A stretch of DNA of 64,000 nt, from NCBI RefSeq assembly GCF_034092375.1, contig NZ_CP139302.1, positions 372,001 to 436,000 of the forward strand, given 5' to 3'. Shown piece after piece: positions 56,619-64,000 of this stretch. Position numbers and translations under genes: made by a program. The notes beneath the pieces are model-generated. The model saw only the letters and a list, made by a program, of their open reading frames with translations, had not been told where the DNA came from and searched no databases. Source of the DNA: Prochlorococcus sp. MIT 1300. Its GTDB lineage: Bacteria > Cyanobacteriota > Cyanobacteriia > PCC-6307 > Cyanobiaceae. Every line of letters starts with the position of its first letter. Position 1 is the first letter of the stretch.

Positions 56619-56855
56619 TTAGTGGTTGTGCTGATGCTTATGCCCTAGTTGTTTGTTGGATTTTTCATGGGCCTTGTGACTCTTGCAAGGCATCCACTTG
56701 TCTCCCATCTTGTGTGCCCCTTTGCAATCAAGGTCTTTAGCAGCTTGTTCAGCTTCTGCTTTGGTTTCAAAAATAACCCGAGTCTTAACCTTATTGGATT
56801 CAGTTGAACATCCAATTACTGAAATCAAAAGCAGAGATGATAAAAACTTTGTCAT
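56619..56855 (-). CDS. DUF3721-like lipoprotein with His-rich tail
   Basis: 78 aa. Lipoprotein signal with ISVIGC; mature part TKAEAEQAAKDLDCKGAHKM then GDKWMPCKSH, followed by a His-rich end GHKHQHNH that may bind metal. Same domain as in the gene downstream. Metal handling at the cell envelope is an inference from Cys/His content. Confidence 0.8.
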   Translation of the reverse strand: MTKFLSSLLLISVIGCSTESNKVKTRVIFETKAEAEQAAKDLDCKGAHKMGDKWMPCKSHKAHEKSNKQLGHKHQHNH

Positions 56856-57204
56856 TTAATAAATCCTTGCCATTTAAATCTATTCAAAATTCACTTCTAT
56901 TGCATAATTCAGGCCTCCATTTCAGGACGGAGATCTGACTTGGAATGAAAGGCCAAATCTGATTCCCATCAACCGGCCAATAGATGACTAATAGTTGTCA
57001 AGGAATTTGTCACCGGTAGATACACCCTATTTGTGGGGCGGGCTATAAGTTTGAAAAGAAAAAACACTACTTGTGGGGGGGTTGATTTTAGTCTGAATTT
57101 CTCCTAGAAAACAAGTTCCCCATCACCCAGGCCCACTGCGTTACGCAAGGGTCTTTTTTTTTGGATAACACTCGTTTAAAAGATCTCTGGTAACTATTAC
57201 CTAT
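56856..57204. other. Gene-free stretch with conserved-loop copies and terminator-like run
   Basis: Holds a third related loop sequence CTGATTCCCATCAACC (56959-56974) bounded by GGCC/GGCC, and a fourth, GTTCCCCATCACCC (57114-57127). Near 57143 the string ACGCAAGGGTCTTTTTT recurs after a TGCG-TTA-CGCA stem. No gene is seen. Confidence 0.5.
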
Positions 57205-57561
57205 TTGACTATCAACAGTCCAGAAAGAGATGTCAAACACGCTCACGCCTTCATCATGAACTACCAATTGCTATTGGAGTGTCATGCTGCGGGAACAGCC
57301 ATTACCCAACAAGAAGCTCGACTCTTGGACCTAGAGCTTGACTCACAGCTGGCAAGTATCAAAGTTTCCCGTACCCAAGGTTGCATTGAGATAGCCCCTC
57401 CTCACATCTGTAGGGCAGCTAATGTCCGCCAAGATAGCTTTTGGATAACTTGCTTCGCAGCAATCCTCGACGAGTTAATCCCTGTAGCGGTAGGAGAAAA
57501 GTCAAGAGGAGCAACGGTCTTTGATGAACTCGTGTGGAATGGTTATTTAGTTCATGACTAG
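57205..57561 (+). CDS. Hypothetical protein of 118 aa
   Basis: Starts at TTG 57205; sequence HAHAFIMNYQLLLECHAAGT then ITQQEARLLDLELDSQLASI and a C-terminal GATVFDELVWNGYLVHD. Soluble, helical, fairly ordered; no family recognised. Start choice is tentative, as no ATG precedes the ordered part. Confidence 0.7.
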   Translation: MTINSPERDVKHAHAFIMNYQLLLECHAAGTAITQQEARLLDLELDSQLASIKVSRTQGCIEIAPPHICRAANVRQDSFWITCFAAILDELIPVAVGEKSRGATVFDELVWNGYLVHD

Positions 57562-57622
57562 TCAAAAAACTCTGCCTTAATCAAAAAACCATTTAAGATA
57601 ATTTGTCTCAACTGTAATCAAC

Positions 57623-57778
57623 ATGAAAAAGGTTTTTCCATTAATAATTGCTCTCTCCCTAGGTATTGAACCAGTTCTCGCCTGGGGCTGGGGTGATTGC
57701 CCACATTCCCAAAAAGGACCCAATCAGGAAACTTCTAATGAGAAAGTTGAAAAAAACAAATCCTCCAAAAAAGACTAA
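57623..57778 (+). CDS. 51-aa secreted protein
   Basis: Signal peptide MKKVFPLIIALSLGIEPVLA, cleaved before WGWGDCPHSQKG, then a Lys-rich tail. Single Cys in the mature part. Not recognised; typical of small picocyanobacterial exported proteins. Confidence 0.65.
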   Translation: MKKVFPLIIALSLGIEPVLAWGWGDCPHSQKGPNQETSNEKVEKNKSSKKD

Positions 57779-57845
57779 GTAAGTACTTTCAAGATCAAAT
57801 AGTCTTTCCATATCGGTCTTATTTCCTCTTACCAGAACCAAATAG

Positions 57846-58010
57846 TTATTGAACTGAGGCTTTCATTTTTCCAGTTAAAGCAAAATAAACTATAAAGACA
57901 AGAAACAAAGTAAAAGCAATCAGATTTGGAATTATGCCACCAATCATTTCAGGTTGTCCAAATAACATGTAAGTGATCACAACAGAGAAGCAAGTCAAGT
58001 TCTCTAGCAT
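57846..58010 (-). CDS. 54-aa two-helix membrane protein
   Basis: MLENLTCFSVVITYMLFGQP, then a loop and IIPNLIAFTLFLVFIVYFAL with a basic end. Two short helices. Not recognised. Convergent with the small secreted gene. Confidence 0.5.
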   Translation of the reverse strand: MLENLTCFSVVITYMLFGQPEMIGGIIPNLIAFTLFLVFIVYFALTGKMKASVQ

Positions 58011-58209
58011 GTTCAATTAACTAATGATACAAGAGAGTAAAGTAAGGTCCCATGCTTTACCTCTATTAGCAATTATTTACAGAGAAAATTCAATGTGGCT
58101 TTACTTCTTGAAGGAATCATCTAAAACAAACCGGGAAGCTCCTATACAGTTTTAGGCAATTCATTAATCGATCTAGCTAGAAAGCAATAAGCTTTATATA
58201 ATCAGGTAT

Positions 58210-58311
58210 ATGGATAATCTCGGACATTGGCAACTATGGACTCCAGTAATCGGAGGAATTCTTCTTTATCTAGGATTAAGGATCAGAATCACTGAAATCG
58301 AAGAGGATTAA
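58210..58311 (+). CDS. 33-aa membrane peptide
   Basis: MDNLGHWQLWTPVIGGILLY followed by LGLRIRITEIEED. One short helix. Two bases after its stop the next small gene begins, suggesting a two-gene transcript. Confidence 0.5.
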   Translation: MDNLGHWQLWTPVIGGILLYLGLRIRITEIEED

Positions 58312-58313
58312 CC

Positions 58314-58472
58314 ATGCTCAGCTTCTTTTCTAATAACAAAAACAAATGGTTCCTAGGTTTCGCATTAATGGCACTAGCAGTGGGCATTAATGCGAAAAAT
58401 GTAATCTCCTACCCAACTGAATGCATGCCGAACTCACCTTTAGAACTAAACTCTATTCAAATTCCTAAATAA
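58314..58472 (+). CDS. 52-aa membrane protein
   Basis: MLSFFSNNKNKWFLGFALMA leads to a helix to about residue 28, then a polar end with Cys (YPTECMPNSPLELN). The ATG lies two bases after the stop of the previous small gene. Not recognised. Confidence 0.55.
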   Translation: MLSFFSNNKNKWFLGFALMALAVGINAKNVISYPTECMPNSPLELNSIQIPK

Positions 58473-58849
58473 ATACTAGGGACTTCATACGATCCTTAGA
58501 ACCAACCGACAACAAAGATAAAGAGTACTAAGAATTCATTCTCCAGCTTAGGATTAACAAGAGTTGAGATCTGAAATGTAGATCCTTAGTAAAATTTCCA
58601 AAACTTAAATTATCCACTCTAAAGCCATAATTAAAAGAATGTAGTCCTAACAATGAAAAAGAAATTGATGTTATAATAAGCATTATCAAATCAATATTTT
58701 AAACTATAAAGGGCAAGTCCTCTTCTCAAGGCCAAATGCGAATAGAATTATAATTTCATGGATATTATCTAAAAACATCTTAAGCCTCTTATTGTCCATA
58801 TAATTACAAGCATTAGCAATAAGGCTAAAGATTTAAAAGGGCTTCATTA
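58473..58849. other. Gene-free stretch
   Basis: AT-rich, no supported gene on either strand. Confidence 0.5.
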
Positions 58850-59197
58850 CTACAATTGTTCATTACGTAAAATTTTAAAACCCGAACCACAAGGACTTTT
58901 TTCTGCCCCTTCTGGGGTACTAATCAAAAAGCCTCCTCCACTCAAATCACCGTAGTAATCTAGACTTAGGCCAATTAACAAACTAACTTGATCTGAAGGA
59001 GCAAATAAAGTGACTCCATCTGCTCTTGCAACAGGAATACCATCTTGTTTACCACATCTCAAACGAACATATAACCAGCCTTCATCAAAACCATCGGGCA
59101 ACAAATCAATATGCATTTCACCTGGAGTGCCTCCAAATGCAGATTGTCTTATCAATTCAGCCGCAGCAGACTTTGAAATGATCAAGTTACAGGCCAT
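58850..59197 (-). CDS. HesB/IscA-like protein lacking most cluster cysteines
   Basis: 115 aa. The overall pattern is that of A-type Fe-S carriers (SKSAAAELIRQSAFGG at the start, LIGLSLDYYGDLSGGGFLIS near the end), but the three ligand cysteines are reduced: the C-terminal CGCG motif is PCGSGF and the first ligand is absent. So cluster binding is probably lost or changed. Some HesB-like families in cyanobacteria share this degeneracy. Role unknown. Confidence 0.72.
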   Translation of the reverse strand: MACNLIISKSAAAELIRQSAFGGTPGEMHIDLLPDGFDEGWLYVRLRCGKQDGIPVARADGVTLFAPSDQVSLLIGLSLDYYGDLSGGGFLISTPEGAEKSPCGSGFKILRNEQL

Positions 59198-59557
59198 CTA
59201 AAATTTTGCCTTATTATCATTCACTTTAGATTAATGCGTTAATCAATCCCTTCAAAAAATCTTTAAAATTCCCTTTAACAAGAGTCATGAGCAAAAATTG
59301 CTTTTCATCCTTTTCACTCTTTCTGTGAAATGCCTTTATTTAGATATAGGCGTTATAGGGTGTTGGACGCATAATCAAATGAGAGCCTTTTAAAACCCTT
59401 ATAAAAACTATTAAATTCTGAGTTTGACCTCATACAGTATTTAAAAACCTCTAAATCTATTAATTCTACAAACACTTTATAGTCAAGACAACTCTCCAGG
59501 CAGTATCAAAGGAACAAAGGGTTGCCGCTTGGGAGACATCCGAACCACACTTTCGAA
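59198..59557. other. Gene-free stretch
   Basis: No gene seen; promoter region for genes on both sides is likely. Confidence 0.5.
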
Positions 59558-59854
59558 ATGCAGCTAACTCAAAACAAACTTACTTGGTTTGCCTTAAACG
59601 TTGTTTTTTGCGTTCTTTGGCTATTTGTTGGTGGGTTCCTTTCAGGAATGATCATGGTCGGAGGAATTTCACTCCCAAGCACAGCTTGGATTCCCCTATG
59701 GCTTCAATATCTTATTGTTGTCATCCCAATGGTTTTCGCAACTAGACAAATCTGGTGTGTTCAACTCAAAACCAAAACGACTTGGAGTCGTCAGGAAAAA
59801 TTAGCGGGTAAGAAATGGGACGCTGTTGTTGAAGAGCTAAGGAATCGAAAATGA
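59558..59854 (+). CDS. Small two-helix membrane protein
   Basis: About 98 aa from ATG 59558 (a TTG at 59522 would add 12 residues). Two helices (FALNVVFCVLWLFVGGFLSG and IPLWLQYLIVVIPMVFATRQ) then a charged cytoplasmic tail. Overlaps the next gene by ATGA, indicating translational coupling. Confidence 0.72.
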   Translation: MQLTQNKLTWFALNVVFCVLWLFVGGFLSGMIMVGGISLPSTAWIPLWLQYLIVVIPMVFATRQIWCVQLKTKTTWSRQEKLAGKKWDAVVEELRNRK

Positions 59855-60024
59855 GTGACGCCACAAAATGGAATCCCTCTAATGAGGAACATGCTGTTAT
59901 GGATTCAGTATGGATGCAAATTAAAGGAGCATGCGAAAAGCTCAAAGAAGAAACCAAAGCCAGCAATGAAAACGTGGCTCACATGCTTCATGAAATGGCA
60001 GATACTTATTACCGAAAAAATTAA
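59851..60024 (+). CDS. Small helical protein, paralogue family A member 3
   Basis: 57 aa. ATG at 59851 overlaps the stop of the upstream membrane protein (ATGA). Core IKGACEKLKEETKASNENVA and HMLHEMADTYYRK matches the family-A proteins at 47294 and 47629, though the CP pair of those is AS here. Coupling to a membrane protein suggests a partner relation. Confidence 0.72.
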   Translation: MSDATKWNPSNEEHAVMDSVWMQIKGACEKLKEETKASNENVAHMLHEMADTYYRKN

Positions 60025-60326
60025 TCGCAACCTGAAATACTTTATTCAGATTGCCTACTGAAAGTTAGCAGCTAATTCAGCATCTACTGTTCTTCCAGGA
60101 AATTTGAATCAGGGCAGTCCCAAGCAAAAGGGGATTTATGCTTAGGAGATCACTCTAAAAGGTTTAGCGTCCTTTACGAATTGGAAAACAAACTCAAAAA
60201 CTGTAGGTCCTATTAATCCTGAAAAGGACATGCTCGAAGCAGAAGAAAGCTACTAGGCCTACTCATTAAGGTCATGAATGTATTATATGAGACGAACAAA
60301 ATCAGTAAGTATGGTAAAACTATCCT
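60025..60326. other. Gene-free stretch with start-less open frame
   Basis: An open plus-strand frame ending at 60216 (with KRFSVLYELENKLKNCRSY) has protein-like order but no start codon. Possibly a decayed small gene. Nothing else seen. Confidence 0.4.
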
Positions 60327-60488
60327 ATGGATAAACACCCCAAAAAAGTCCTCCGTCTGGAATCTCAACCAGATTTTGAAGAAATAGATGCCCGATTAGC
60401 CGCTGGTTGGTATGTCTCAACTCACGATAGTGGTCAACGGAAGAGGTATTTAAAGTCTATCAAAAGTGATTCTAGGGGTGTTGCCTGA
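60327..60488 (+). CDS. Small basic hypothetical protein
   Basis: 53 aa: MDKHPKKVLRLESQPDFEEI then ARLAAGWYVSTHDSGQRKRY. Soluble, ordered first half. Not recognised. Confidence 0.5.
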   Translation: MDKHPKKVLRLESQPDFEEIDARLAAGWYVSTHDSGQRKRYLKSIKSDSRGVA

Positions 60489-60572
60489 ATTCTATTAATC
60501 TCCTATTCAGCCCAATAACATGTTTCTTATAGCTAGTACTTAAGAGGGTTCTTTCTCCACTCCATGGGGGAA

Positions 60573-60890
60573 TTAAGCCCATTCAGGACACCAACCAATC
60601 TCTTTCTCACTTCTTCGTTGCCAAAAGGCGCATCTGGAAGACAAATGCTCACCATGGGGAATCAAACGTTGTTGAAGGCCGCAAGTTAAAAGTGTTCGGC
60701 AATGCTTATCGCAGCAATAGGAAAAATGCTGGCAAGTTATGCAAACGCAAGCTGTACGTGATTCCTTGAGGGTTCCATATTCGAGGTAGTCCCACTCCTC
60801 TTCTTCGTTGATTTTGAGGGGGGGTAACGCTTTGGCGGTCTGACCCTTACGCATTGACCTAGTCCAATAGGAGCAGGTGGCATCATCCAA
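60573..60890 (-). CDS. Cys-rich hypothetical protein
   Basis: 105 aa with ten Cys and several His (CVCITCQHFSYCCDKHCRTL, then RCAFWQRR and GWCPEWA), which looks like a metal-binding or zinc-knuckle domain of about 60 aa. The N-terminal 45 residues are less ordered. Start ATG is uncertain. No family named. Confidence 0.6.
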   Translation of the reverse strand: MDDATCSYWTRSMRKGQTAKALPPLKINEEEEWDYLEYGTLKESRTACVCITCQHFSYCCDKHCRTLLTCGLQQRLIPHGEHLSSRCAFWQRRSEKEIGWCPEWA

Positions 60891-61143
60891 TCCTCAGCAG
60901 TGAAAACTGAATAGGGGGAAGCGGACAAAGCCATTGAACTGCTAGTAGTACATGTGTTCTAGCCCGGAAGGGTTGCTATGTCAACTAAGCAATCCAAAAG
61001 CACTAGTTAGCCCTTTTTCAAGCCAAAACCTCCAATCACCTAGTTGTCGCAATTAAACCGTTATTTCGAAAACATTTCTCGTTGGTCGATAATGATCTAA
61101 GCCAAAGGGTCATGCCTGGCCAATCCAAAAATTTTAGAGACAA

Positions 61144-62862
61144 GTGACAACCGGCCTAACTCCTGCTCCCTCGAATGCATTGAAATCACCAAGTACGAAA
61201 ACCTTCACTGAGTTCACACAACTTGCGGACTATTCGCTCCTAGATTCACTCAAAGCGGATCCCCAAGCGACTGACAACGGTCTCGATCACCGCGCTCGGC
61301 AAGTTTTCTCAGGTCATTACGTACCTGTGACTCCTACTCCCATTCCAGAACCGGAATACATCACACATAGCAGAACCCTATTCAACGAACTCGGCCTCAG
61401 CCATGAGCTTACTCGAGATCATCAATTCAGCCAGTTGTTTTCAGGCGACATGACGGTCGCCAGTAATCCCATGCGTCCCGTTGGTTGGGCAACCGGCTAT
61501 GCCCTATCCATCTATGGCACTGAATACATACAGCAATGTCCTTTTGGAACCGGCAATGGGTATGGGGATGGTCGGGCAATTTCAGTCTTCGAAGGTCTCT
61601 TCAACGGCAAACGCTGGGAAATGCAGCTGAAAGGAGGTGGCACCACGCCATACTGCCGTGGTGCCGATGGACGAGCAGTCCTACGTTCCAGTGTTCGAGA
61701 GTTTCTAGTACAGGAATACATGCAGGCCCTGGGAGTTCCCACTTCTCGCTCCCTAACGTTGTATGTATCGCGATCCGAGACTGTTGGCAGGCCCTGGTAT
61801 AGCGAAGGGTCTAGATGGATAGACCCTGACATTCTGGTCGACAATCCTGTAGCAATCACAACACGTGTAGCACCTTCATTTATACGTGTCGGTCAACTTG
61901 AGCTATTTGCCCGTCGTGCACGCAGTAATGAACATCAAGATGCATTGGAAGAGCTACGAATGATTGTGCAACACCTAGTCGATCGAAACTATCCAGATTT
62001 AGCGGGTTCAAGTCTTTCTTTCTCCGATCAAGTAGTCGGGCTGGCCAATTTATTTCGCGGACGGCTCACATCACTTGTTGCCAACTGGATGCGTGTTGGC
62101 TACTGCCAAGGAAATTTCAACAGTGACAACTGTGCCGCGGGTGGTTTCACTCTCGATTACGGTCCCTTCGGATTCTGCGAACTATTCGTACCCCGATTTC
62201 AGCCCTGGACAGGAGGTGGAGATCATTTCTCATTCTTCAACCAAACCGTTGCTGCCGAAGCCAACTATGACATGTTCTGGGCAGCCATACGCCCTCTACT
62301 TGCCGACAACATCGAGGCATTAAAAAAGCTAGATCAAACCCGAGAAGGCTTCGCAGAAGCAATGGCTATTGAAATGGAAGCTATGTGGGCAAAGAAGCTT
62401 GGCCTAACCAGTTTTGACTCAACTCTAGTGGAAGAACTGCTAGAGCTTATGGTTGAATCCAGAGTGGATTACACGATTTTTTTTCGGAAGCTCTCAAATA
62501 TTCCAGAGGACATCTCATTCTTAAAAGAAAGTTTCTACTTTCCCTGCTCAGAACAGATTCATTCGAAATGGGAGAGGTGGTTGAGACACTGGCGGAATCA
62601 CAGTAAGAGCGCTGGTGACCTCAAAAAGAGATCCGCCACAATGAAAAGCATCAACCCCAAATACACATGGCGAGAGTGGCTGATTGCACCTGCCTATAAG
62701 AAAGCTGAGCAAGGTGATTACAGTCTCATCAAGGAGCTTCAGGCTCTTTTCAGCAATCCCTACGAAAAACAAGCTTCGGAAATGGAGAGCAAGTACGACC
62801 GCCTAAAACCCAAGGAATTCTTTAACGCCGGAGGTATATCTCACTACAGTTGTTCATCTTGA
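61144..62862 (+). CDS. selO: Protein adenylyltransferase SelO (YdiU/UPF0061)
   Basis: 572 aa from GTG 61144. Pseudokinase-fold enzyme that transfers AMP to protein hydroxyls in redox response. Motifs: [60 protein letters not shown] and [20 protein letters not shown] with the metal-binding Asn/Asp. GC is visibly higher than in the flanks (a sampled 60-base line at 61561 is about 52%), which suggests transfer from another lineage or strong codon adaptation. Monocistronic. Confidence 0.93.
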   Translation: MTTGLTPAPSNALKSPSTKTFTEFTQLADYSLLDSLKADPQATDNGLDHRARQVFSGHYVPVTPTPIPEPEYITHSRTLFNELGLSHELTRDHQFSQLFSGDMTVASNPMRPVGWATGYALSIYGTEYIQQCPFGTGNGYGDGRAISVFEGLFNGKRWEMQLKGGGTTPYCRGADGRAVLRSSVREFLVQEYMQALGVPTSRSLTLYVSRSETVGRPWYSEGSRWIDPDILVDNPVAITTRVAPSFIRVGQLELFARRARSNEHQDALEELRMIVQHLVDRNYPDLAGSSLSFSDQVVGLANLFRGRLTSLVANWMRVGYCQGNFNSDNCAAGGFTLDYGPFGFCELFVPRFQPWTGGGDHFSFFNQTVAAEANYDMFWAAIRPLLADNIEALKKLDQTREGFAEAMAIEMEAMWAKKLGLTSFDSTLVEELLELMVESRVDYTIFFRKLSNIPEDISFLKESFYFPCSEQIHSKWERWLRHWRNHSKSAGDLKKRSATMKSINPKYTWREWLIAPAYKKAEQGDYSLIKELQALFSNPYEKQASEMESKYDRLKPKEFFNAGGISHYSCSS

Positions 62863-63008
62863 GATCACAAAACCCTGCCTATTAAAGATATGGAAAGGCA
62901 GAAGCAATACCCTAGAAATATAGAGTAACGTAATAACAACTATTTAATGACTGATAAAGGTATCGCGAGAGTCTAGGAGCGATACTCAAATCAATGTCCT
63001 TGGAATAA

Positions 63009-63164
63009 ATGAAAAACAAAAATGAGCCGGCAGAACTGCCAACTAGTGAAGAAACGATGAAAACGAAAAAGAAAGAGCCTATTCCTAATAAAGAACAATA
63101 TCTAGATTCTCTATTAAACTATGAATACGATGAAGAGGATGATGGTGTTGACTGGGAGGCCTGA
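63009..63164 (+). CDS. 51-aa acidic/basic hypothetical protein
   Basis: Begins MKNKNEPAELPTSEETMKTK with a Lys-rich middle and an acidic end YEYDEEDDGVDWEA. Probably disordered. Found by reading the frame; no family. Precedes the next small gene by 29 bases. Confidence 0.5.
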   Translation: MKNKNEPAELPTSEETMKTKKKEPIPNKEQYLDSLLNYEYDEEDDGVDWEA

Positions 63165-63193
63165 CTAGGACTCCCTCACTAAGGGGAATTAAA

Positions 63194-63325
63194 ATGAAGA
63201 AACAAATAACAAAAGCTGAGCACAAATTCAACATCACCGAGCCACCTGATAACCGCATACGATTCGAAATAGCAATTCCGGCTGAATGTTTCAATCCAGT
63301 TATGAAGATGCTTTATCTCGTTTAA
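63194..63325 (+). CDS. 43-aa hypothetical protein
   Basis: AAGGGG ribosome site eight bases before ATG. MKKQITKAEHKFNITEPPDN then RIRFEIAIPAECFNPVMKML, a small beta-rich domain by look. Not recognised. Confidence 0.5.
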   Translation: MKKQITKAEHKFNITEPPDNRIRFEIAIPAECFNPVMKMLYLV

Positions 63326-63613
63326 GCTGTCAATTGCCTGCTTTCACTAGCAAGAGACGTTTAGTTTGTTTTCATCTCTTAGCTGATTATGCAGAAGATA
63401 CCAGCCTAAAATAGAAACAAACTTTTTGAAATAGTATTATTTAAGACCAATTAGGTTAGTGCCCAAGTATTTTAACTACCTTTATTTATTGGAGTATTTT
63501 TCAGAGGTTGAGATCAATTCTACTTACAAATTTCGAATTAATGTCTTTTTACTAGTGCACACCTTGTACATAAAGATACAATCCTCAAGAAACATTCCTT
63601 CCCATAGAAACCT

Positions 63614-64000
63614 TCAAAGGGTGTTCTTTTCTAATTGCTTCAATAAATAGTTAATTCTGCCTCGATTAACCCCAAGATCACTCGCACCAATTCTGGAAGC
63701 AGACTTGATTTGGATAATCTCTTGATTGACTTTTAATATCTCAAGGTCATCTGGAAATCTGAAAATTAAACTTCGACAAACACCTTTCCAATAATTATTG
63801 CTGTCCTCTAGGACTGTTGTTCTAGGAATGTTGCCAGCAATTTTCTTAAGTTCACTAAAGGCTTTATCCACGTCATTAAAGTCTTTCTGAACAAAAACGC
63901 AATTCAAAGGACTCATGCAAGCAGTTAGACCAGATCGTTGAGCTGTCATATCAAGTGAGTTGGTTATCCTTCCCTTTTTAGCTCTAACAAACCGTGCCAA
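63614..64000 (-). CDS. DUF1499 family protein, 5' end outside window
   Basis: At least 128 aa, frame still open at the right edge so the true start is probably beyond 64000. Pattern NCVFVQKDFNDVDKAFSEL, YWKGVCRSLIFRFPDDLEIL and SASRIGASDLGVNRGRINYL matches the DUF1499 family. Role unknown; homologues are often lipoproteins or membrane linked. Confidence 0.85.
   Translation of the reverse strand: MARFVRAKKGRITNSLDMTAQRSGLTACMSPLNCVFVQKDFNDVDKAFSELKKIAGNIPRTTVLEDSNNYWKGVCRSLIFRFPDDLEILKVNQEIIQIKSASRIGASDLGVNRGRINYLLKQLEKNTL

Noticed and set aside
34382-63325. Integrated phage or tRNA-linked island
   Set aside because: No integrase, transposase, phage structural gene or tRNA end recognised in the window.
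63459-63650. 63-codon plus-strand frame near the right edge
   Set aside because: Overlaps the end of the DUF1499 gene and has no pattern or ribosome site.

Overview
The window reads as a chromosome segment of a low-light type Prochlorococcus or a very close relative. It carries a chlorophyll-binding Pcb antenna gene of the CP43/IsiA type, a CrtL-type lycopene cyclase, a glucosylglycerol-phosphate phosphatase (StpA family) and many very small proteins. Base composition is AT-rich with short intergenic gaps. I see no rRNA, no convincing tRNA, no transposase or integrase and no CRISPR array.

Layout. 0-5.3 kb: the 3' part of a SulP anion permease, then a tight four-gene polar amino-acid ABC importer. 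5.4-16.1 kb: an Ala/Lys/Glu-rich membrane-anchored protein, an AlkB-like dioxygenase, a fused phosphotransferase/P-loop kinase, a MetA-MetY methionine pair, and a divergent cluster built around StpA with a dehydrogenase-like protein, a sugar-kinase-like protein and a DOMON-like protein. 16.2-19.6 kb: ArsS-type radical SAM enzyme, Fur-family regulator, isochorismatase-like hydrolase, MscS channel. 20-29.4 kb: SDR enzymes, lycopene cyclase, an MBL-fold/GST/beta-hydroxyacid-dehydrogenase operon and a GltS-type symporter. 30-34.4 kb: Pcb, two small membrane proteins and a TPR-methyltransferase fusion.

From about 34.4 to 63.3 kb the character changes. Most genes are under 120 codons, many are single-helix or secreted proteins, they lie on both strands, and several form paralogue sets (44557/44916; 41595/45310; 47294/47629/59851; 56164/56619). 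Larger genes embedded here are a DUF2130 protein, SRAP, a cytochrome P450, and SelO, which has visibly higher GC than its surroundings. A rubredoxin-like gene with a good ribosome binding site is interrupted by an in-frame TGA. A short stem-loop with an almost invariant 16-nt loop occurs upstream of two small genes, with related loop sequences upstream of a third; this is the best candidate here for an undescribed regulatory element.

How the parts may work together (inference): amino-acid and anion uptake at the left, direct sulfhydrylation for methionine, compatible-solute (glucosylglycerol) metabolism, light harvesting with carotenoids, and then a variable small-protein region that probably serves stress or niche adaptation. 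Many very small genes were found by reading the frames by eye; their calls rest on open frame, hydrophobic pattern, start context and paralogy only.
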